Shown: positions 49,898-50,728 of the stretch, piece by piece
Position numbering within the stretch: position 1 is the stretch's first letter
Layout of the letters: every line of letters begins with the position of its first letter
DNA from: an uncultured Alphaproteobacteria bacterium
Lineage (GTDB): Bacteria > Pseudomonadota > Alphaproteobacteria > RF32 > CAG-239
Direction: 5' to 3'
DNA: 50,728 nucleotides
Assembly (NCBI GenBank): GCA_944390885.1
Contig: CALXRP010000014.1
Coordinates: 1 to 50,728, forward strand
The notes under the pieces: model-generated
What the model was told of the DNA's origin: nothing
The model's input: the letters and a program-made list of their open reading frames with translations, nothing else
The model's database searches: none
Translations under genes and position numbers: made by a program

Positions 49898-50580
49898 CGT
49901 TACGCTAGAACATTGCAGCCTCTAAAGCATAATACCTACAACTCGCCGCGCGCCTGCCGTGCAGATCATCATCATCCTTCTCTCATCATTCCCGACCATC
50001 TTTTCTCTTTTGTCATTCCCGAGTACATTATTTTTATTGTCATTGCCGGGCTTCTTTTTTTATTGTCATCCCCGGGCTCTCTTTTTTATTGTCATCCCCG
50101 GGCTTCTTTTTTTTATTGTCATCCCCGGGCTTGACCCGGGGATCCAGATCAACTATATGACTTCTTGTCATTGCCGGGCTTGAAGTCGATAGTTGGTGAG
50201 AACGAGTGCAAATCTCTAGCTTCAGCTTAGATTTGTACGAAGTTCAAACCCTACGGGACGCAATTGCATTCGGCGTCGCGTGCCGCAGGCACTGGGACAG
50301 CCGGATAAAATCGCTGAGCTGGCGAAGTGCCAAGGGGCCCGCTTGCGGGAATTTACACCCGGCAATCCACCCTTCAAAGCATTATATCATTCCCGTTATA
50401 GCAACGCAGTCTCTGTGGCACAATTTCAACAACTGACCGCTCAGGCTGTTGCCTGTGGATTCTCGGGTTACACCCTCAGGGTGACGCAGAATGACAATGT
50501 TTCAAAGCACAATACTCTCCACAAATCTCGCCGGAGCAACGCGGGTCTCAGGGCAGCGCATAAACTGACCGCAGCCGACG
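49898..50580. repeat. Second REP-like palindrome and repeat cluster
   Basis: In this part of the 898-bp gene-free right end, units starting GTCATNCCCGGGC (the first as ATCATTCCC) lie at 49985, 50012, 50039, 50065, 50091 and 50118, 26-27 nt apart. The last is a full palindrome ending GACCCGGGGATCCAG. Another left half at 50167 has its right half only at 50358. Partial copies of the 90-bp repeat from 6841-6931 lie near 49898-49965, 50372-50440 and 50499-50570. I see no credible gene; the ORFs here are repeat translations. Confidence 0.8.
50184..50357. other. 174-bp insert splitting a REP palindrome
   Basis: The left half-palindrome ends at 50183 (CCGGGCTTGA) and the matching right half begins at 50358 (CCCGGCAATCCA). 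Joined, they restore the usual unit. The insert holds a hairpin (GCAAATCT with AGATTTGT near 50209-50235) and a short one (GTGCC, GCA, GGCAC near 50280). Confidence 0.5.
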
Positions 50581-50663
50581 TTCGGCCAGCGAGTTAGTTT
50601 TTTTCAAAAAAAACTTACGAGCAAGACCGAACCCTGGAAGGGTGAGAAGCCCGATAAAGAAAC

Positions 50664-50698
50664 ACAAAAAAGCACTCTGAAAAAAACAGAGTGCTCGG
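50664..50698 (-). terminator. Terminator of a tRNA at the right edge
   Basis: On the minus strand AGCACTCTG, a T7 loop and CAGAGTGCT form a perfect 9-bp stem followed by TTTTTTG. It lies downstream of the tRNA 3' end at 50713. Confidence 0.85.
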
Positions 50699-50712
50699 AG
50701 CTAAAAAATGAT

Positions 50713-50728
50713 TGGTACGCGCGCAGGG
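50713..50728 (-). tRNA. Partial tRNA gene, 3' end only
   Basis: The window ends in the reverse complement of a tRNA 3' end: encoded CCA (50713-50715), discriminator A, a 7-base acceptor strand (50717-50723) and the first T-stem bases (CAGGG on the plus strand). The amino acid cannot be read because the anticodon is outside the window. Confidence 0.65.

Noticed and set aside
49985..50145. Possible CRISPR array because of the 26-27 nt period
   Set aside because: The repeats are contiguous half-palindromes with T-rich tails, not repeats separated by unique spacers, and no cas gene is present.
49718..50183. Open frames giving VIPGLDPGIQ-like repeats near 50 kb, and a similar one at 6777-6959
   Set aside because: They are translations of the GTCAT palindromes, lack ribosome-binding sites, and have no protein-like composition.

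Overview
The window looks like a chromosomal segment of an uncultured, probably host-associated, low-GC alphaproteobacterium. The evidence is gene order. Several blocks follow alphaproteobacterial arrangements: ppiD / tpiA-secG-pyrG; kdsA; recO-parC; dusB-trkA-hfq-hflX; and mltB-rlpA-dacC-tmk-holB-tatD-PhnP-like. The base composition, the many 'GTCAT-CCCCGGG' intergenic palindromes and a large Cys-rich secreted protein would fit a gut alphaproteobacterium (RF32/CAG-239-like). That name is an inference; no rRNA gene is present to test it.

Layout. 1-400 holds tRNA-Pro and tRNA-Arg with an odd hairpin element downstream. 500-5,435 is core metabolism and envelope (ppiD, tpiA, secG, pyrG). 5,466-10,965 interrupts the usual pyrG-kdsA neighbourhood with accessory genes: a Cys-rich secreted protein, a palindrome-repeat cluster, a SulP transporter with a small CxxC membrane protein, PagP and an AT-rich orphan. 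11,104-24,384 is kdsA, recO, parC, a small conserved gene, a 1,333-residue membrane-anchored coiled-coil protein, dusB, trkA, a HAD phosphatase, hfq and hflX. 24,463-29,205 carries a lipoprotein, a DUF2156 protein, a ribbon-helix-helix regulator, a shortened LTA-synthase-like membrane protein with a polyprenol-kinase-like partner, and a sugar porter. 29,206-29,800 is a tRNA-Ser locus flanked by duplicated pieces of itself. 29,935-36,643 is peptidoglycan remodelling plus replication and repair. 36,665-41,193 holds a DHH phosphoesterase, an iron alcohol dehydrogenase, an SNase-like protein and TrkH. 41,290-43,380 (minus) is a DUF2155 protein and two tandem MCE proteins. 43,537-49,342 is a Gld-type ABC exporter operon ending in a histidine kinase. 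49,831-50,728 is a second repeat cluster and the 3' end of another tRNA.

Themes. Many genes serve the Gram-negative envelope: periplasmic folding (PpiD), Kdo synthesis (KdsA), lipid A palmitoylation (PagP), septal and side-wall peptidoglycan (MltB, RlpA, DacC) and lipid trafficking (MCE pair). TrkA and TrkH together would make a potassium uptake system although they lie 19 kb apart. The most unusual material is non-coding. A hairpin element with a changing but base-paired stem sits between copies of tRNA 3' ends at two different tRNA loci. A tRNA-Ser 5' half is duplicated next to the promoter. Tandem arrays of half-palindromes have a 26-27 nt period. A perfect 12-bp stem would sequester the ribosome-binding site of the iron alcohol dehydrogenase.

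Limits. All family calls come from reading translated sequence and recalled motifs. No database search, structure prediction or folding energy was computed.
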